Positions 50,362 through 59,902 of a DNA stretch of 64,000 nucleotides are shown here, piece by piece; position 1 is the stretch's first letter; each line of letters starts with the position of its first letter. The stretch comes from Thermoflexus hugenholtzii. Its GTDB lineage: Bacteria; Chloroflexota; Anaerolineae; Thermoflexales; Thermoflexaceae. The translations under genes and the position numbers were made by a program. The stretch spans positions 3,252,679 through 3,316,678 of the forward strand of contig NZ_CP076326.1 of the NCBI RefSeq assembly GCF_018771565.1. Reading direction: 5' to 3'. A model generated the notes under the pieces. That model ran no database searches, was not told where the DNA came from, and worked only from the letters and a program-made list of their open reading frames with translations.

Positions 50362-51195
50362 ATGGCTCCCTTTGGTGTAGAGGAAATTCAAGGATGGCTG
50401 GATCTCTGGGCGCCGCGGCCCGGGGAAGGGCCCCTGCGACCGGGCGGAGAGCCCTTCGCTTTCGCCGGCGGCCCAATCGGCGTGTTGCTGGTCCATGGGT
50501 TCACCGGAGCCCCTCAGGAGATGCGCGGGCTGGGCCGATTTCTGGCCGAGAATGGGATGACCGTGCTGGGGATCCGGCTCCCCGGCCATGGGACCCGGCC
50601 GGAGGACCTGGAACGGGTGACGTGGCGGGACTGGGTGGAGGCGGTGGCGCGGGGGGCGGACCTCCTGCGGGAACGTTGCGCCCGGGTGTTTTTATGCGGC
50701 CTCTCCCTGGGCGGCCTCCTGGTCTTATATGAGGCCACCCGGCGTCCGCCCGACGGCCTCATCGTGATGGCCTCGCCCTATCGGATCCGGGACGTCCGTC
50801 TGCGTTTCCTCTGGCTGCTCAAGCGCCTGTTCCCATATGCCGGCAAGGGCCCTTCGGATCTCCGAGATCCGGAAGTCCAGAGGGAGCACGTCTCCTACTC
50901 CCGATATCCGCTCTCGGCCGTTGAGGAGCTGCTCCGGGTCCTCCGCGCGGCCACGTCCGGCCTGCCGCAGGTGCGTTGCCCGACGCTGCTCATTTACTCC
51001 TACGCGGACCGCACGGTCCCGCCGGATCAGGGATGGATGATCTACCACCGGCTGGGGAGCGCGGACAAGACCATCCACTGGTTGATCCGGAGCGGCCACG
51101 TGATCCCGGAGGATGTGGAGCGCGAGGAGGCCTTTGAGCAGATCGCCCGCTTCATCCGGCGGGTGGCCGGCGCGGAGCGCCTCCCCCGGGCTTGA
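50362..51195 (+). CDS. Alpha/beta hydrolase (carboxylesterase / monoacylglycerol lipase-like)
   Basis: A 277-residue serine esterase: oxyanion segment GVLLVHGFTGAPQEMRGL, nucleophile elbow GLSLGG (Ser), later Asp in SYADRTVPPDQG and His in SGHVIPEDVERE. The GFTGxPxxM pattern matches thermophilic carboxylesterases and monoacylglycerol lipases. ATG 50362 follows GGAGGCTCG; the longer ORF start inside the ubiE promoter region is rejected. Divergent from ubiE by 79 bases. Confidence 0.88.
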   Translation: MAPFGVEEIQGWLDLWAPRPGEGPLRPGGEPFAFAGGPIGVLLVHGFTGAPQEMRGLGRFLAENGMTVLGIRLPGHGTRPEDLERVTWRDWVEAVARGADLLRERCARVFLCGLSLGGLLVLYEATRRPPDGLIVMASPYRIRDVRLRFLWLLKRLFPYAGKGPSDLRDPEVQREHVSYSRYPLSAVEELLRVLRAATSGLPQVRCPTLLIYSYADRTVPPDQGWMIYHRLGSADKTIHWLIRSGHVIPEDVEREEAFEQIARFIRRVAGAERLPRA

Positions 51196-51211
51196 GGAAC
51201 CGGAGATCCCT

Positions 51212-51814
51212 ATGCGGACGATGACCGTCGGCCTGATCGCGGACACCCACGTGCCGCAGCGCCTGCCCGCCCTGCCGCCACAGGTGGCGGAGGTTTTTCG
51301 GGGGGTGCATCTGATCCTGCACGCCGGGGATCTGAACCGCTGGCCGGTGCTGGAGGCGCTGGCCCGTCTGGCTCCGGTGGTCGCCGTCCGGGGGAACGCC
51401 GACCTGGGGCTGGCCCTGCCATGGCGGGAGGTGGTGGAGGTCAACGGCGTCCGCATCGGCCTGGTCCACGGCCATGGGGGGTGGGCGGTTTACCTGCGGA
51501 ACAAGATCCGGGAATCCACCCTGGGCTTCGAGCCCCTCCGTTACCTGCGCTACGCCCGCTCCGCCTTCCCCGAGCCGGTCCATCTCATTGTCTCCGGGCA
51601 CACCCATCGGCCCCACCTGGTTCGGGTGAACGGGGTCTGGCTGCTGAACCCGGGCCCGGTGGCGCCGGATTACTACGTCCAGCCGGGGCCGGCGGTGGGC
51701 CTCCTCCACGTGCGGCCCGGGGAGGCGCGCTATGAATGGATCGACCTGACCTCCGGGAACGCCCGGTCTTATGCGCTTCCCCTGGAGCCCTCCCCGGATG
51801 AGTTCGGGGCCTGA
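51212..51814 (+). CDS. YfcE/MJ0936-type metallophosphoesterase
   Basis: A 200-residue calcineurin-like phosphodiesterase. All metal motifs are present: GLIADTHVP (D-x-H), HAGDLN (GD), VRGNADL (GN), GLVHGHGG (GH) and SGHTHRPHLV (GH-x-H), with LLNPGP at the end. Small phosphodiesterases of this family act on 2',3' or model phosphodiesters in vitro; the natural substrate is unknown. GGAG precedes the ATG. It follows the esterase by 16 bases and is probably co-transcribed. Confidence 0.9.
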   Translation: MRTMTVGLIADTHVPQRLPALPPQVAEVFRGVHLILHAGDLNRWPVLEALARLAPVVAVRGNADLGLALPWREVVEVNGVRIGLVHGHGGWAVYLRNKIRESTLGFEPLRYLRYARSAFPEPVHLIVSGHTHRPHLVRVNGVWLLNPGPVAPDYYVQPGPAVGLLHVRPGEARYEWIDLTSGNARSYALPLEPSPDEFGA

Positions 51815-51840
51815 GGGGCGATCGATCCGCAGAGGCCGGC

Positions 51841-51920
51841 GGGTGTGTCCCAAAATCATAGGACAACTGCTCGCAGTTGTCCTACAAAGCGGCCAGGCCC
51901 GACAAAATTGGGACACACCC
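51841..51920. repeat. Nested palindromic element upstream of rpoB
   Basis: Outer 13-bp perfect inverted repeat GGGTGTGTCCCAA (51841-51853) / TTGGGACACACCC (51908-51920) enclosing a 12-bp perfect inner hairpin TAGGACAACTGC-TC-GCAGTTGTCCTA (51859-51884). The element ends 25 bases before the rpoB promoter -35. It looks like a miniature inverted-repeat element or a conserved regulatory structure. Confidence 0.75.
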
Positions 51921-51945
51921 AGGCCGGCGGAGGCCGGCCCTGGAT

Positions 51946-51974
51946 TTGACAGATCCGTCCTCTGCCGGTAAACT
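51946..51974 (+). promoter_or_regulatory. Consensus promoter of rpoB
   Basis: TTGACA (51946-51951), 17 bases, TAAACT (51969-51974). Transcription would start about 51981, leaving a leader of about 270 bases before the rpoB ATG at 52252. Confidence 0.85.
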
Positions 51975-52002
51975 CTACGTTTGCGATCTCTGGAACACCG
52001 GA

Positions 52003-52061
52003 GCGGCCCTTCGGGGCCGCGGGAGGTGGTGTGGAATCCGGCAACGCCCTTCGGGAAGGGC
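52003..52061 (+). promoter_or_regulatory. Structured leader of rpoB
   Basis: Two stable TTCG-type hairpins: GCGGCCC-TTCG-GGGCCGC (52003-52020) and GCCCTT-CGGG-AAGGGC (52046-52061). They lie in the untranslated leader 20-80 bases after the expected start site. No U tract follows, so they may be control or stability elements. No small ORF or known riboswitch is recognised in the leader. Confidence 0.5.
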
Positions 52062-52251
52062 AGACGGTGGTCCTCCGGATGAGGGGCTGCGCGCCTGTCC
52101 GCCCTGAGACCGCCAGAGGGATCAGGTTCTGAGGCGTCGGGGAGATCCCCGACGCGTTCGATGCGCCTCGATCGGAGCCTCAGGCGCTGCGTCCCGGCGC
52201 CCGACGCACCTCAACCCGGCCCCCGAATCCCGGGGAAACCTGAAGGAGGGA

Positions 52252-55200
52252 ATGATCCTGATGATCCGGACAAGCGGCGAGAAGCGCTACGCGCATATCC
52301 CGGAGATCCTGGAGCCGCCGAACCTCATCGAGATCCAGCACCGCTCGTTCCAGTGGTTCATCGAGGAGGGCCTCAAGGAGCTCTTCGATGAGATCTCGCC
52401 CATCGAGAGCCTCAACGGCCAGATGCGCCTGTATTTCCCGGGCGACAACCCGGTGGCCCGCCAGCTCAAGCTGCGCTACTGGTTCGACGAGCCGAAATAC
52501 AGCGAGCTGGAGTGCCTGGAGCGGGACCTCACCTACGGCCGCGGGATGTGGGTCCAGGTGGCCCTGATCGTGGCCGGGCGGGAGCCCATGGTGAAGGACG
52601 TGTTCTTCGGGGAGATCCCGTGGATGACCCGCAACGGGACGTTCATTTACAACGGCACCGAGCGGGTGGTGGTCTCCCAGCTGATCCGCTCCCCGGGGGT
52701 CTACTTCGATATGGAGGAGGACCCCTTCCTGGGCCGCCCTCTGGCCATGGCCAAGCTGATCCCGGACCGCGGGGTGTGGCTGGAGTTCGAGACGCGCCGG
52801 AACGATTTGATCATCCTCCGCTTCAACCGTCGCCGCACGGTGCCGGTCACCCTCTTCCTGCGAGCCCTGGCGGCGACCGACGATGGGATCAGCCGCGTCC
52901 TGACGGAGGGGACGGATGAGGAGCTGCTGGAGCTCTTCAAGGACGTGGACACCCATCCGGATCACCCCTACATCCTGAGCACCATCCGGCAGGAGGGCCG
53001 CCTGGAGCCCCGAGAGGGACGCACTCTGGCTCAGGAGGCCCTGATCGAGTTCTTCCGCCGGATGCGCCCGGGCGACCCGCCCACCCTGGAGAACGCCCAG
53101 TCCTTCGTGGTCTCTCAGCTTTTCGACCCGCACCGATACGATCTGCACCGGGTGGGCCGTTACAAGCTCAACCGCCGGCTGGATCTCTCCATCCCCATCT
53201 CCCATCGCACCATCACCAAGCAGGACATCATCGCCATCCTGAAGGAGATCATCCGCATCAACAACGGGCTGCGCCCGCCGGACGACATGGATCACCTGGG
53301 CAACCGCCGGGTGCGCACGGTCGGGGAGCTGATCCAGGCCAAGATGCGGGTGGGGCTGCGCCGGATGGAGCGGGTGATCCAGGAGCGGATGAGCATCGCG
53401 GACCCGGCCACGGTCACCCCGCTGCAGCTGATCAACATCCGTCCGGTGGTGGCCGCCCTGCGGGAGTTCTTCGGCTCCAGCCAGCTCTCCCAGTTCATGG
53501 ATCAGACCAACCCCCTGGCGGAGCTCACCCACAAGCGCACCCTCTCCGCCCTCGGCCCCGGCGGGCTGCGGCGGGAGCGGGCGGGCTTTGAGGTCCGCGA
53601 CGTCCATCTGAGCCACTACGGGCGGATCTGCCCCATCGAGACGCCCGAGGGGCCCAACATCGGCCTGATCGGCCGCCTGGCCATCTACAGCCGGGTGAAC
53701 GAGTACGGCTTCATCGAAACCCCTTACCGGAAGGTGGTTCGGGTGGTCCCCAACCGGCCCGAGGCGCTGGTGGGGCGGATCCTGCGGGAGGATGTGGTGG
53801 ATCCGGCCACCGGCCAGGTGATCGCCCCCGCCGGGACGGAGGTGGACGCCGCCCTGGCGAAGCGGATCGCCCGTCTCCCCCTCCAGGAGATCAAAGTCCG
53901 CCCCTTCGTGACCGGGGAGATCGTCTACCTCACGGCGGACGAGGAGGAGCGCTACGTCATCGCCCAGGCCAACGTGGAGCTGGACGAGAAGGGGCATTTC
54001 CTGCAGGCCCGCGTCCCCGTCCGCCATATGGGCAAATTCCTGATGGAGATCCCCGAGCGGGTGGATTACATGGACGTGGCGCCGCGGCAGATCGTGGGCG
54101 TCTCCGCCTCCCTGATCCCCTTCCTGGAGCACGATGACGCCAACCGGGCCCTGATGGGCTCCAACATGCAGCGCCAGGCGGTGCCCCTGCTGCGGCCGGA
54201 GGCGCCCATCGTGGCCACCGGGATGGAGCGGGTGGCCGCGCGGGACTCCGGGCACGTCCTCCTCTCCGAGGTCGACGGGGAGGTGGTCCAGGCCACCGCC
54301 GATGAGATCGTGATCCGGGGGACCAACCGGAAGCTGTATCGCTATCCGTTGCGGCGATTCCAGCGCTCCAATCAGAGCACCTGCATCCATCAGCGCCCGC
54401 TGGTCTTCAAGGGCCAGAAGGTGAAGAAGGGCCAGGTGATCGCCGACTCCAGCAGCACCGATCAGGGGATGCTGGCCCTGGGCCGCAACCTGGTGGTGGC
54501 CTTTCTCTCATGGGAGGGCCAGGTCTTCGAGGACGCCATCGTGATCAGCGAGCGCCTGGTCCGGGAGGATATTTACTCCTCGATCCACATCGAAAAGCAT
54601 GAGGCGGAGGCCCGGGAGACCAAGCTGGGGCCGGAGGAGATCACCCGCGACATCCCCAACGTCGGCGAGGAGCAGCTGCGGGATCTGGACGAGAAGGGCA
54701 TCGTCCGCATCGGCGCGGTGGTGGGCCCCGGCGACATCCTGGTGGGCAAGGTCACGCCCAAAGGGGAGCGGGAGATGACCCCCGAGGAGCGGCTGCTGCG
54801 GGCCATCTTCGGGGAGAAGGCCCACGATGTGAAGGACTCCTCCCTCCGCATGCCCCATGGGGAGCACGGCAAGGTGGTGGACGTGAAGGTCTTCTCCCGG
54901 GACGAATACCGGGAGCTCCCCGCCGGGGTGAACACGGTGGTGCGGGTCTCGGTGGCCCAGTGGCGCAAGATCACCGAGGGCGACAAGATGGCCGGCCGTC
55001 ACGGCAACAAGGGCGTGATCTCTAAAGTGGTCCCCATCGAGGATATGCCTTTCCTGCCTGACGGCACGCCGGTGGACATCATCCTCAACCCCCTGGGGGT
55101 GCCCAGCCGGATGAACATCGGGCAGCTGCTGGAGACTCATCTGGGCTGGGCCGCCTCGCGCCTGGGCTTCCGGGCCATCACCCCGGTGTTCGACGGGGCC

Positions 55201-56175
55201 GACGAGCAGGAAATCGAGGCGGAGCTGGCCCGGGCCTGGATGATCGACACCGCCTGGGAGGACGCGCGCCGGCAGTGCTGGAGCTGGCTGCAAGCCCAGG
55301 GGTATAACCTCTCGGAGCTCCGCGACGACGACGAGGCGCGCCTCCTCTACCTCTCGGCGATCCTGGGCGCCCGCGGCTACGACGTGGATCGCCTGGCCAC
55401 CGATGAGGTTTACGCCCGCCGCAGCTGCCTGCGGGAGTGGCTGCGCGACCGGGGCTACGATCCCGACGCCCTCCTGGTCTTCGAGGATGATCCCCGCCCG
55501 CCGGAGGAGCGCCGCAAAGCCGACGAGCGGGCCATCCTGGTGGGGCTGCGGCTGTGGATGGAGCGCCTGGGCGTGGACACCCGGGACATCCCCGATTCGG
55601 AGGTCCGCCGGCGGGCGACCGAGGTGATGCTCGAGACCGGCCAGCCGATGCCCATCCTGGGCAAGATGATCCTCTACGACGGCAAGACCGGGGAGCCCTT
55701 CGACCGGCCGGTGACGGTGGGCGTCATCTACATGATGAAGCTGGCCCACCTGGTGGAGGACAAGGTGCACGCCCGGTCCACCGGCCCCTACTCCCTGATC
55801 ACCCAGCAGCCTCTGGGCGGCAAGGCGCAGTTCGGCGGGCAGCGCTTCGGCGAGATGGAGGTCTGGGCCCTGGAGGCCTACGGCGCGGCTTACACCCTCC
55901 AGGAGATGCTCACGGTGAAGTCCGACGACGTCCAGGGCCGCGTCAAGACCTACGAGGCCATCGTGAAGGGCCAGAAGATCGAGGAGCCCGGCCTGCCGGC
56001 CTCCTTCAAGGTCCTGGTCAAGGAGCTCCAGTCCCTGGCCGTGGCCGTGGAGGCCATCACCGACTCCGGCGAGGTCATCCGCTTCGGCCGGGAGGAGGAG
56101 AAGCCGAAGCTGCCCCGCCTGCCTCTGGGCCTGCTGGACCTGGCCCCCGAGGGGGATGGGGAAACCCCGGCGTGA
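52252..56175 (+). CDS. rpoB: DNA-directed RNA polymerase subunit beta
   Basis: A 1307-residue beta subunit. Conserved regions: fork/rifampicin area [101 protein letters not shown] and [39 protein letters not shown]. Between [10 protein letters not shown] (about residue 980) and [18 protein letters not shown] (about 1137) there are about 130 residues more than in E. coli, rich in Arg, Trp and acidic residues. AAGGAGGGA precedes the ATG. Neither rplJ/rplL upstream nor rpoC downstream is present; a terminator follows. Confidence 0.97.
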   Translation: MILMIRTSGEKRYAHIPEILEPPNLIEIQHRSFQWFIEEGLKELFDEISPIESLNGQMRLYFPGDNPVARQLKLRYWFDEPKYSELECLERDLTYGRGMWVQVALIVAGREPMVKDVFFGEIPWMTRNGTFIYNGTERVVVSQLIRSPGVYFDMEEDPFLGRPLAMAKLIPDRGVWLEFETRRNDLIILRFNRRRTVPVTLFLRALAATDDGISRVLTEGTDEELLELFKDVDTHPDHPYILSTIRQEGRLEPREGRTLAQEALIEFFRRMRPGDPPTLENAQSFVVSQLFDPHRYDLHRVGRYKLNRRLDLSIPISHRTITKQDIIAILKEIIRINNGLRPPDDMDHLGNRRVRTVGELIQAKMRVGLRRMERVIQERMSIADPATVTPLQLINIRPVVAALREFFGSSQLSQFMDQTNPLAELTHKRTLSALGPGGLRRERAGFEVRDVHLSHYGRICPIETPEGPNIGLIGRLAIYSRVNEYGFIETPYRKVVRVVPNRPEALVGRILREDVVDPATGQVIAPAGTEVDAALAKRIARLPLQEIKVRPFVTGEIVYLTADEEERYVIAQANVELDEKGHFLQARVPVRHMGKFLMEIPERVDYMDVAPRQIVGVSASLIPFLEHDDANRALMGSNMQRQAVPLLRPEAPIVATGMERVAARDSGHVLLSEVDGEVVQATADEIVIRGTNRKLYRYPLRRFQRSNQSTCIHQRPLVFKGQKVKKGQVIADSSSTDQGMLALGRNLVVAFLSWEGQVFEDAIVISERLVREDIYSSIHIEKHEAEARETKLGPEEITRDIPNVGEEQLRDLDEKGIVRIGAVVGPGDILVGKVTPKGEREMTPEERLLRAIFGEKAHDVKDSSLRMPHGEHGKVVDVKVFSRDEYRELPAGVNTVVRVSVAQWRKITEGDKMAGRHGNKGVISKVVPIEDMPFLPDGTPVDIILNPLGVPSRMNIGQLLETHLGWAASRLGFRAITPVFDGADEQEIEAELARAWMIDTAWEDARRQCWSWLQAQGYNLSELRDDDEARLLYLSAILGARGYDVDRLATDEVYARRSCLREWLRDRGYDPDALLVFEDDPRPPEERRKADERAILVGLRLWMERLGVDTRDIPDSEVRRRATEVMLETGQPMPILGKMILYDGKTGEPFDRPVTVGVIYMMKLAHLVEDKVHARSTGPYSLITQQPLGGKAQFGGQRFGEMEVWALEAYGAAYTLQEMLTVKSDDVQGRVKTYEAIVKGQKIEEPGLPASFKVLVKELQSLAVAVEAITDSGEVIRFGREEEKPKLPRLPLGLLDLAPEGDGETPA

Positions 56176-56221
56176 GCCGGTGGCCCGGTCTCCACGCGTT
56201 CTTCGCGAGGAGGCGTTCCGA

Positions 56222-56260
56222 CGCGGGACAGGCGACGATGGGCCTGTCCCGCGGTTTTTT
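56222..56260 (+). terminator. Intrinsic terminator after rpoB
   Basis: Twelve-bp stem CGCGGGACAGGC (56222-56233) / GCCTGTCCCGCG (56242-56253), eight-base loop, then G and six T (56255-56260). Confidence 0.9.
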
Positions 56261-56360
56261 ATGGCCTCCGGATCATCGACCCCCGACGCCCGGACAGTCG
56301 GATCTCGCCGGAATCGGGACAGCGCGGGGTGAAAAGCCCGGCCTCTGAGCCGGAGGTATA

Positions 56361-56380
56361 GGTCGAAATTCATTTCGACC
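56361..56380. repeat. Dispersed palindromic repeat, copy 3
   Basis: GGTCGAAATTCATTTCGACC, the opposite orientation of the cores at 7776 and 47619, with slightly longer arms flanked by TATA...CTATCC. Confidence 0.65.
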
Positions 56381-56559
56381 GCTATCCGTCCACAGGTATC
56401 CGGTCGATTTTTAAAGCCCATCCGCCGCTCCTATCGGGAGCGGCCCATCCGGGGTGGATGCCTCCGGGGCCGGCGTGGGCGGCCTGCGCGCTTTTTGGTT
56501 AAGATGTGGGAAGGAGAGGCGCATGCGCTGTCCCCGTGGGATCGCAGGAGGAAGGGGAG

Positions 56560-58323
56560 ATGGCCCGACGGTTCACCAATCAGGAGATCGCGGAGATCTT
56601 CGAGCACATCGCCGACATGCTGGAGATCCAGGGGGAGATCCCTTACAAGGTGATGGCCTACCGGAGGGCGGCGGAGAACATCGCCGCCCTGGGACGGGAC
56701 ATCTACGATCTCTGGCAGGAAGGGGCGTTGCGCACCATCCCCGGCGTGGGCGAGGCCATCGAGGAGAAGATCGACCAGCTGCTCCGCACCGGCCGCCTCG
56801 AGCTCTACGAACGCCTGAAGGCGGAGATCCCTCCCGGCCTGCTGGAGATGCGTCAGATCCCCGACATGGGGCCCAAGCGCATCAAAGCGGTCTGGGAGAA
56901 GCTGGGGATCACCACGGTGGAGGAGCTGGAGCAGGCCGCCCGGGCGGGGAAGCTGCGGGATCTGCCCGGCTTCGGGGCCAAGCTGGAGAGCAAGATCCTC
57001 GCCGGCATCGAGGCGGTCAGGCGTCGCAAGATCGCCGGGCGGGTGCCCCTGGGCGCCGCCTGGCCCCTGGCCCAGGAGATCCTCCGGGCCCTCCACGAGG
57101 TCCCGGGGGTGCAGCGCCTGGCGGCCGCTGGTTCCTTCCGCCGCATGAAGGAGACCATCGGCGACCTGGACTTCCTGGTCGCGGCGGAGGACCCCGAGGC
57201 GGTGATGGAGCGCTTCACCACGTTGCCCATCGTGGAGACGGTGCTCCTCAAAGGCTCCACCAAATCCAGTGTCCGCCTGCGGAACGGGCTGCAAGCCGAT
57301 CTGCGGGTGATCGAGGCGGCCCGCTGGGGCACGGCGCTGCAGTATTTCACGGGGAGCCAGCAGCACAACATCCAGCTGCGGGAGCACGCGCTCCGGCGGG
57401 GCTACAGCCTCAGCGAATACGCCCTCACCCGGGTGGAGAGCGGGGAGGAGATCCTCTGCGCCGCCGAGGAGGAAGTCTACGAGCGCCTGGGCCTCGCCTA
57501 CATCCCGCCGGAGCTGCGGGAGGGCCGGGGGGAGATCGAGGCCGCCCTGGAGGGCCGCCTCCCCCGCCTGGTGACGGTCGAGGACCTGCAGGGGGATCTG
57601 CAGGTGCACAGCACCTGGAGCGATGGGCAGGCTTCCATCCGCGATATGGCCCGGGCGGCGAAGGCGAAGGGCTACCGCTACATGCTGCTCACGGATCACT
57701 CCCAGAGCCTGGGGGTGGCCCGGGGGTTGACCCCGGAGCGGTTGCGGGAGCAGCGTCGGGAGGTGGAGTCGGTCAACGCCGAGCTGGGGGACGGCTTCCG
57801 CATCCTCCACGGGGCTGAGGTGGAGATCCGGGCCGACGGCAGCCTGGACTACCCGGACGAGGTGCTCGCCTCCCTGGACCTGGTGGTGGCCTCCGTCCAC
57901 ACCGGCCTGCGGCAGGACCGGGAGCGGGTGACCGCCCGTTTCCTGGCGGCGATCCGCCATCCCCACGTGCACATCATCGCCCATCCCACCGGCCGGCTGC
58001 TGGGGGAGCGGGAGGGGGCGGACGCGGATTGGGAGGCCATCCTGCGGGCAGCGGCGGAGACGGGGACCCTGCTGGAGATCAACGCCAACCCCGCCCGATT
58101 GGATCTGCCGGACGCGCTGGCGCGGCGGGCCCTGGAGCTGGGCTGTTATCTGGTCATCAGCACAGATGCCCACAGCCCGGGGGAGCTGGACCTGATCCAC
58201 TTCGGCGTGGCGGTGGCCCGGCGGGCCTGGGCTACGCCGGATCGCATCGCCAACACCTGGCCCCTGGAGCGGCTGCTGCGCTGGGCCCATGAGAAACCCG
58301 GGCGGGTGCGACGGAGGTCCTGA
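56560..58323 (+). CDS. polX: DNA polymerase X family protein (Pol-beta-like + PHP exonuclease)
   Basis: A 587-residue repair polymerase. N-terminal 8-kDa/HhH region (FTNQEIAEIFEHIADMLEIQ, IPGVGEAIEEKIDQLL, IPDMGPKRIKAVWEKLG), palm with GSFRRMKETIGDLDFLVA (catalytic Asp pair), then a C-terminal PHP domain beginning DLQGDLQVHSTWSDGQASI and continuing TDHSQSLGVARG, HGAEVEIRADGSLDYPD, HIIAHPTGRLLG and STDAHSPGELD, which carries 3'-5' exonuclease and AP-endonuclease activity in relatives. ATG 56560 follows AGGAGGAAGG; the longer start at 56506 is rejected. Confidence 0.94.
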   Translation: MARRFTNQEIAEIFEHIADMLEIQGEIPYKVMAYRRAAENIAALGRDIYDLWQEGALRTIPGVGEAIEEKIDQLLRTGRLELYERLKAEIPPGLLEMRQIPDMGPKRIKAVWEKLGITTVEELEQAARAGKLRDLPGFGAKLESKILAGIEAVRRRKIAGRVPLGAAWPLAQEILRALHEVPGVQRLAAAGSFRRMKETIGDLDFLVAAEDPEAVMERFTTLPIVETVLLKGSTKSSVRLRNGLQADLRVIEAARWGTALQYFTGSQQHNIQLREHALRRGYSLSEYALTRVESGEEILCAAEEEVYERLGLAYIPPELREGRGEIEAALEGRLPRLVTVEDLQGDLQVHSTWSDGQASIRDMARAAKAKGYRYMLLTDHSQSLGVARGLTPERLREQRREVESVNAELGDGFRILHGAEVEIRADGSLDYPDEVLASLDLVVASVHTGLRQDRERVTARFLAAIRHPHVHIIAHPTGRLLGEREGADADWEAILRAAAETGTLLEINANPARLDLPDALARRALELGCYLVISTDAHSPGELDLIHFGVAVARRAWATPDRIANTWPLERLLRWAHEKPGRVRRRS

Positions 58324-58340
58324 GCCCCCCGCCTCTTTCC

Positions 58341-59267
58341 TCATTCCGGCCCTTCGCGAACAGCGCCCAGGATTTTCAGGATCCCCGGGGTGAGGTCCAG
58401 GAGGGAGGTCGCCTCCCGGAAGACGGCGGCCCCAGGCCCGGCGACAAGGAGGGGGACCGGGTTCTCGGTATGCAGCCGTGTGGTCAGGTCTTCCATGTTG
58501 CCGTGATCGCTGGTCACGATGAGGGTGGCCTCGGGCGGCCGGCCGGCGAGCAACGCGCTCAGGAAACGATCCAGCACCTCGAGAACCGGCTCGGGGGGCA
58601 GGTGCCGGTGGCCCACGAGATCCGTGAGGAAGCTTTCGAAGAGCACGAGATCCGCCTCCCCGAGCAGGCTCAGCAGGCGGCGCGCCGCCTCCTCCGGCTC
58701 GACGGGCGGAAGCTCCGGGAACGGACGGCGATGGCGGCGCGCCCATTCCCCGGCGAAGGTATGGGTGATGTCCCAGAGCAGCGCCCGCCCTGCCATCAGG
58801 TCCTCGAAGGTCCGGAAAGGGAGGCCCGCCAGCCGGTTCATCCAGGTGGTCACGGAGGGCCGGAGCCGCCGCTGGGCGACCAGCTCCCAGTAGAGCTCGG
58901 AGTAGGCGTTGGCGAAGGTGGGGCGGAAACCGGCGGCGCGCGCCCGGACGAACAGGCTGTGCTCCTTCAGCATCGCGATGAGATCAGAAGAAGGGTAGCC
59001 GGTCCGGTGCCCGCCGATGCGGGCCGGGGCGTTCAGGCCGGTGAAGAGGGCGGTCTGCCCGGTGGCGCTCTGGGGGAGCCCCGGCACGCCCAGGGTGGCA
59101 TCCAGCTCGCGGCACAGGAGGTCTCCGTCCTCCCCTGCGCAGCCGCGCACCAGCGCCCGGCCCAGCCGGGCGCGCAGCCGGGGCAGGCCCGGGTCGAAAA
59201 GGGGATTCCGACCGTCCGCCTCCCCCAGCCCCACGCCGTCCAGGAAAACCAGCACCACGGATCCCAT
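58341..59267 (-). CDS. Alkaline-phosphatase-superfamily metalloenzyme (phosphomutase-like)
   Basis: A 308-residue member of the phosphoglycerate mutase/phosphopentomutase/alkaline phosphatase superfamily: VVLVFLDGVGLGEADGRNPL (first metal Asp), nucleophile Thr/Ser in SATGQTALFTGLNAP, then LFESFLTDLVGHRH and the metal pair VTSDHGNMEDL. It lacks the full length of iPGM (about 510 residues) and of phosphopentomutase (about 390), so its substrate is open. It ends convergent with polX. Confidence 0.82.
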   Translation of the reverse strand: MGSVVLVFLDGVGLGEADGRNPLFDPGLPRLRARLGRALVRGCAGEDGDLLCRELDATLGVPGLPQSATGQTALFTGLNAPARIGGHRTGYPSSDLIAMLKEHSLFVRARAAGFRPTFANAYSELYWELVAQRRLRPSVTTWMNRLAGLPFRTFEDLMAGRALLWDITHTFAGEWARRHRRPFPELPPVEPEEAARRLLSLLGEADLVLFESFLTDLVGHRHLPPEPVLEVLDRFLSALLAGRPPEATLIVTSDHGNMEDLTTRLHTENPVPLLVAGPGAAVFREATSLLDLTPGILKILGAVREGPE

Positions 59268-59338
59268 CTTCGCCGACCCCGATCATCGGGGGTCCGGGGG
59301 AGGGTCCCCCGCCGCCCCGGCCCTTCCCCCGTTGCGCC

Positions 59339-59830
59339 TTACATCTTGTAGCCGATGCGGCGCAGGAACTCCTTGCGGTGGGCCACGTCGGCCTCCGTCT
59401 CGATCCCGCGGGTGGCCACCCCATCGATCACTCCCAGGATCCCGCGGCCCTGTTCGGTCTCGGCGACGATGACCTGCATGGGGTTGGCGGAGGCGGCGTA
59501 GATGTGACAGACCTCGGGGACCATCTTGATGGCGTTGAGGACGTTGATGGGGTAGTAGCCCTTGCCCAGCACCACGATGAAGAAGTGTCCGGCGCCGACA
59601 GCCAGGGCGTTCTTCTTGGCGATCTCCACCAGCTCCGGATCGGTCCCGCTGGCGCGGACGAGGGCCGGCCCGGAGGACTCGCAGAAAGCCAGGCCGAACC
59701 GGATCCCCGGGACGGTGTTGACCAGGGCCTCGTGGATGTCCTCCACGGTCTTGATGAAGTGGCTCTGGCCCAGGATGACGTTGAGCTCCTCCGGCTTCTC
59801 GATGGGCACCACCTTGAGCTCGAGCGCCAT
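59339..59830 (-). CDS. Adenosine-specific kinase family protein
   Basis: A 163-residue protein of the adenosine-specific kinase family (PF04008), common in thermophilic archaea and some bacteria. Family-typical are FIKTVEDIHEALVNTVPGIRFGLAFCESSGP, RASGTDPELVEIAKKNA, AVGAGHFFIVVLGKGYYPINVLNAIK and EVCHIYAASANPMQVIVAETEQGRGILGVIDG. Activity is known from few members, so the specificity here is inferred from the family. GGAGG lies upstream of the ATG. Confidence 0.9.
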   Translation of the reverse strand: MALELKVVPIEKPEELNVILGQSHFIKTVEDIHEALVNTVPGIRFGLAFCESSGPALVRASGTDPELVEIAKKNALAVGAGHFFIVVLGKGYYPINVLNAIKMVPEVCHIYAASANPMQVIVAETEQGRGILGVIDGVATRGIETEADVAHRKEFLRRIGYKM

Positions 59831-59902
59831 GGGGCACCTCCTGCGCGATGGGATGAGATCCTGAGTTTCCCGCCTTCAGGGCGCCGGGGCGGGCCTTTCC
59901 GG

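Larger units (their letters stand above)
56176..56559. other. Intergenic region between rpoB and polX
   Basis: 384 bases without a supportable gene: the rpoB terminator (56222-56260), the third dispersed palindrome (56361-56380), a small hairpin GCCGCTCC-TATC-GGGAGCGGC (56424-56444), then the polX ribosome site. No clear promoter for polX. Confidence 0.6.

Noticed and set aside
52003..52061. Riboswitch in the rpoB leader
   Set aside because: Only simple TTCG-capped hairpins are visible; no conserved aptamer core recognised.
58341..59267. Cofactor-independent phosphoglycerate mutase
   Set aside because: Too short (308 residues versus about 510) and the inserted phosphotransferase domain is not recognisable; kept as superfamily member only.
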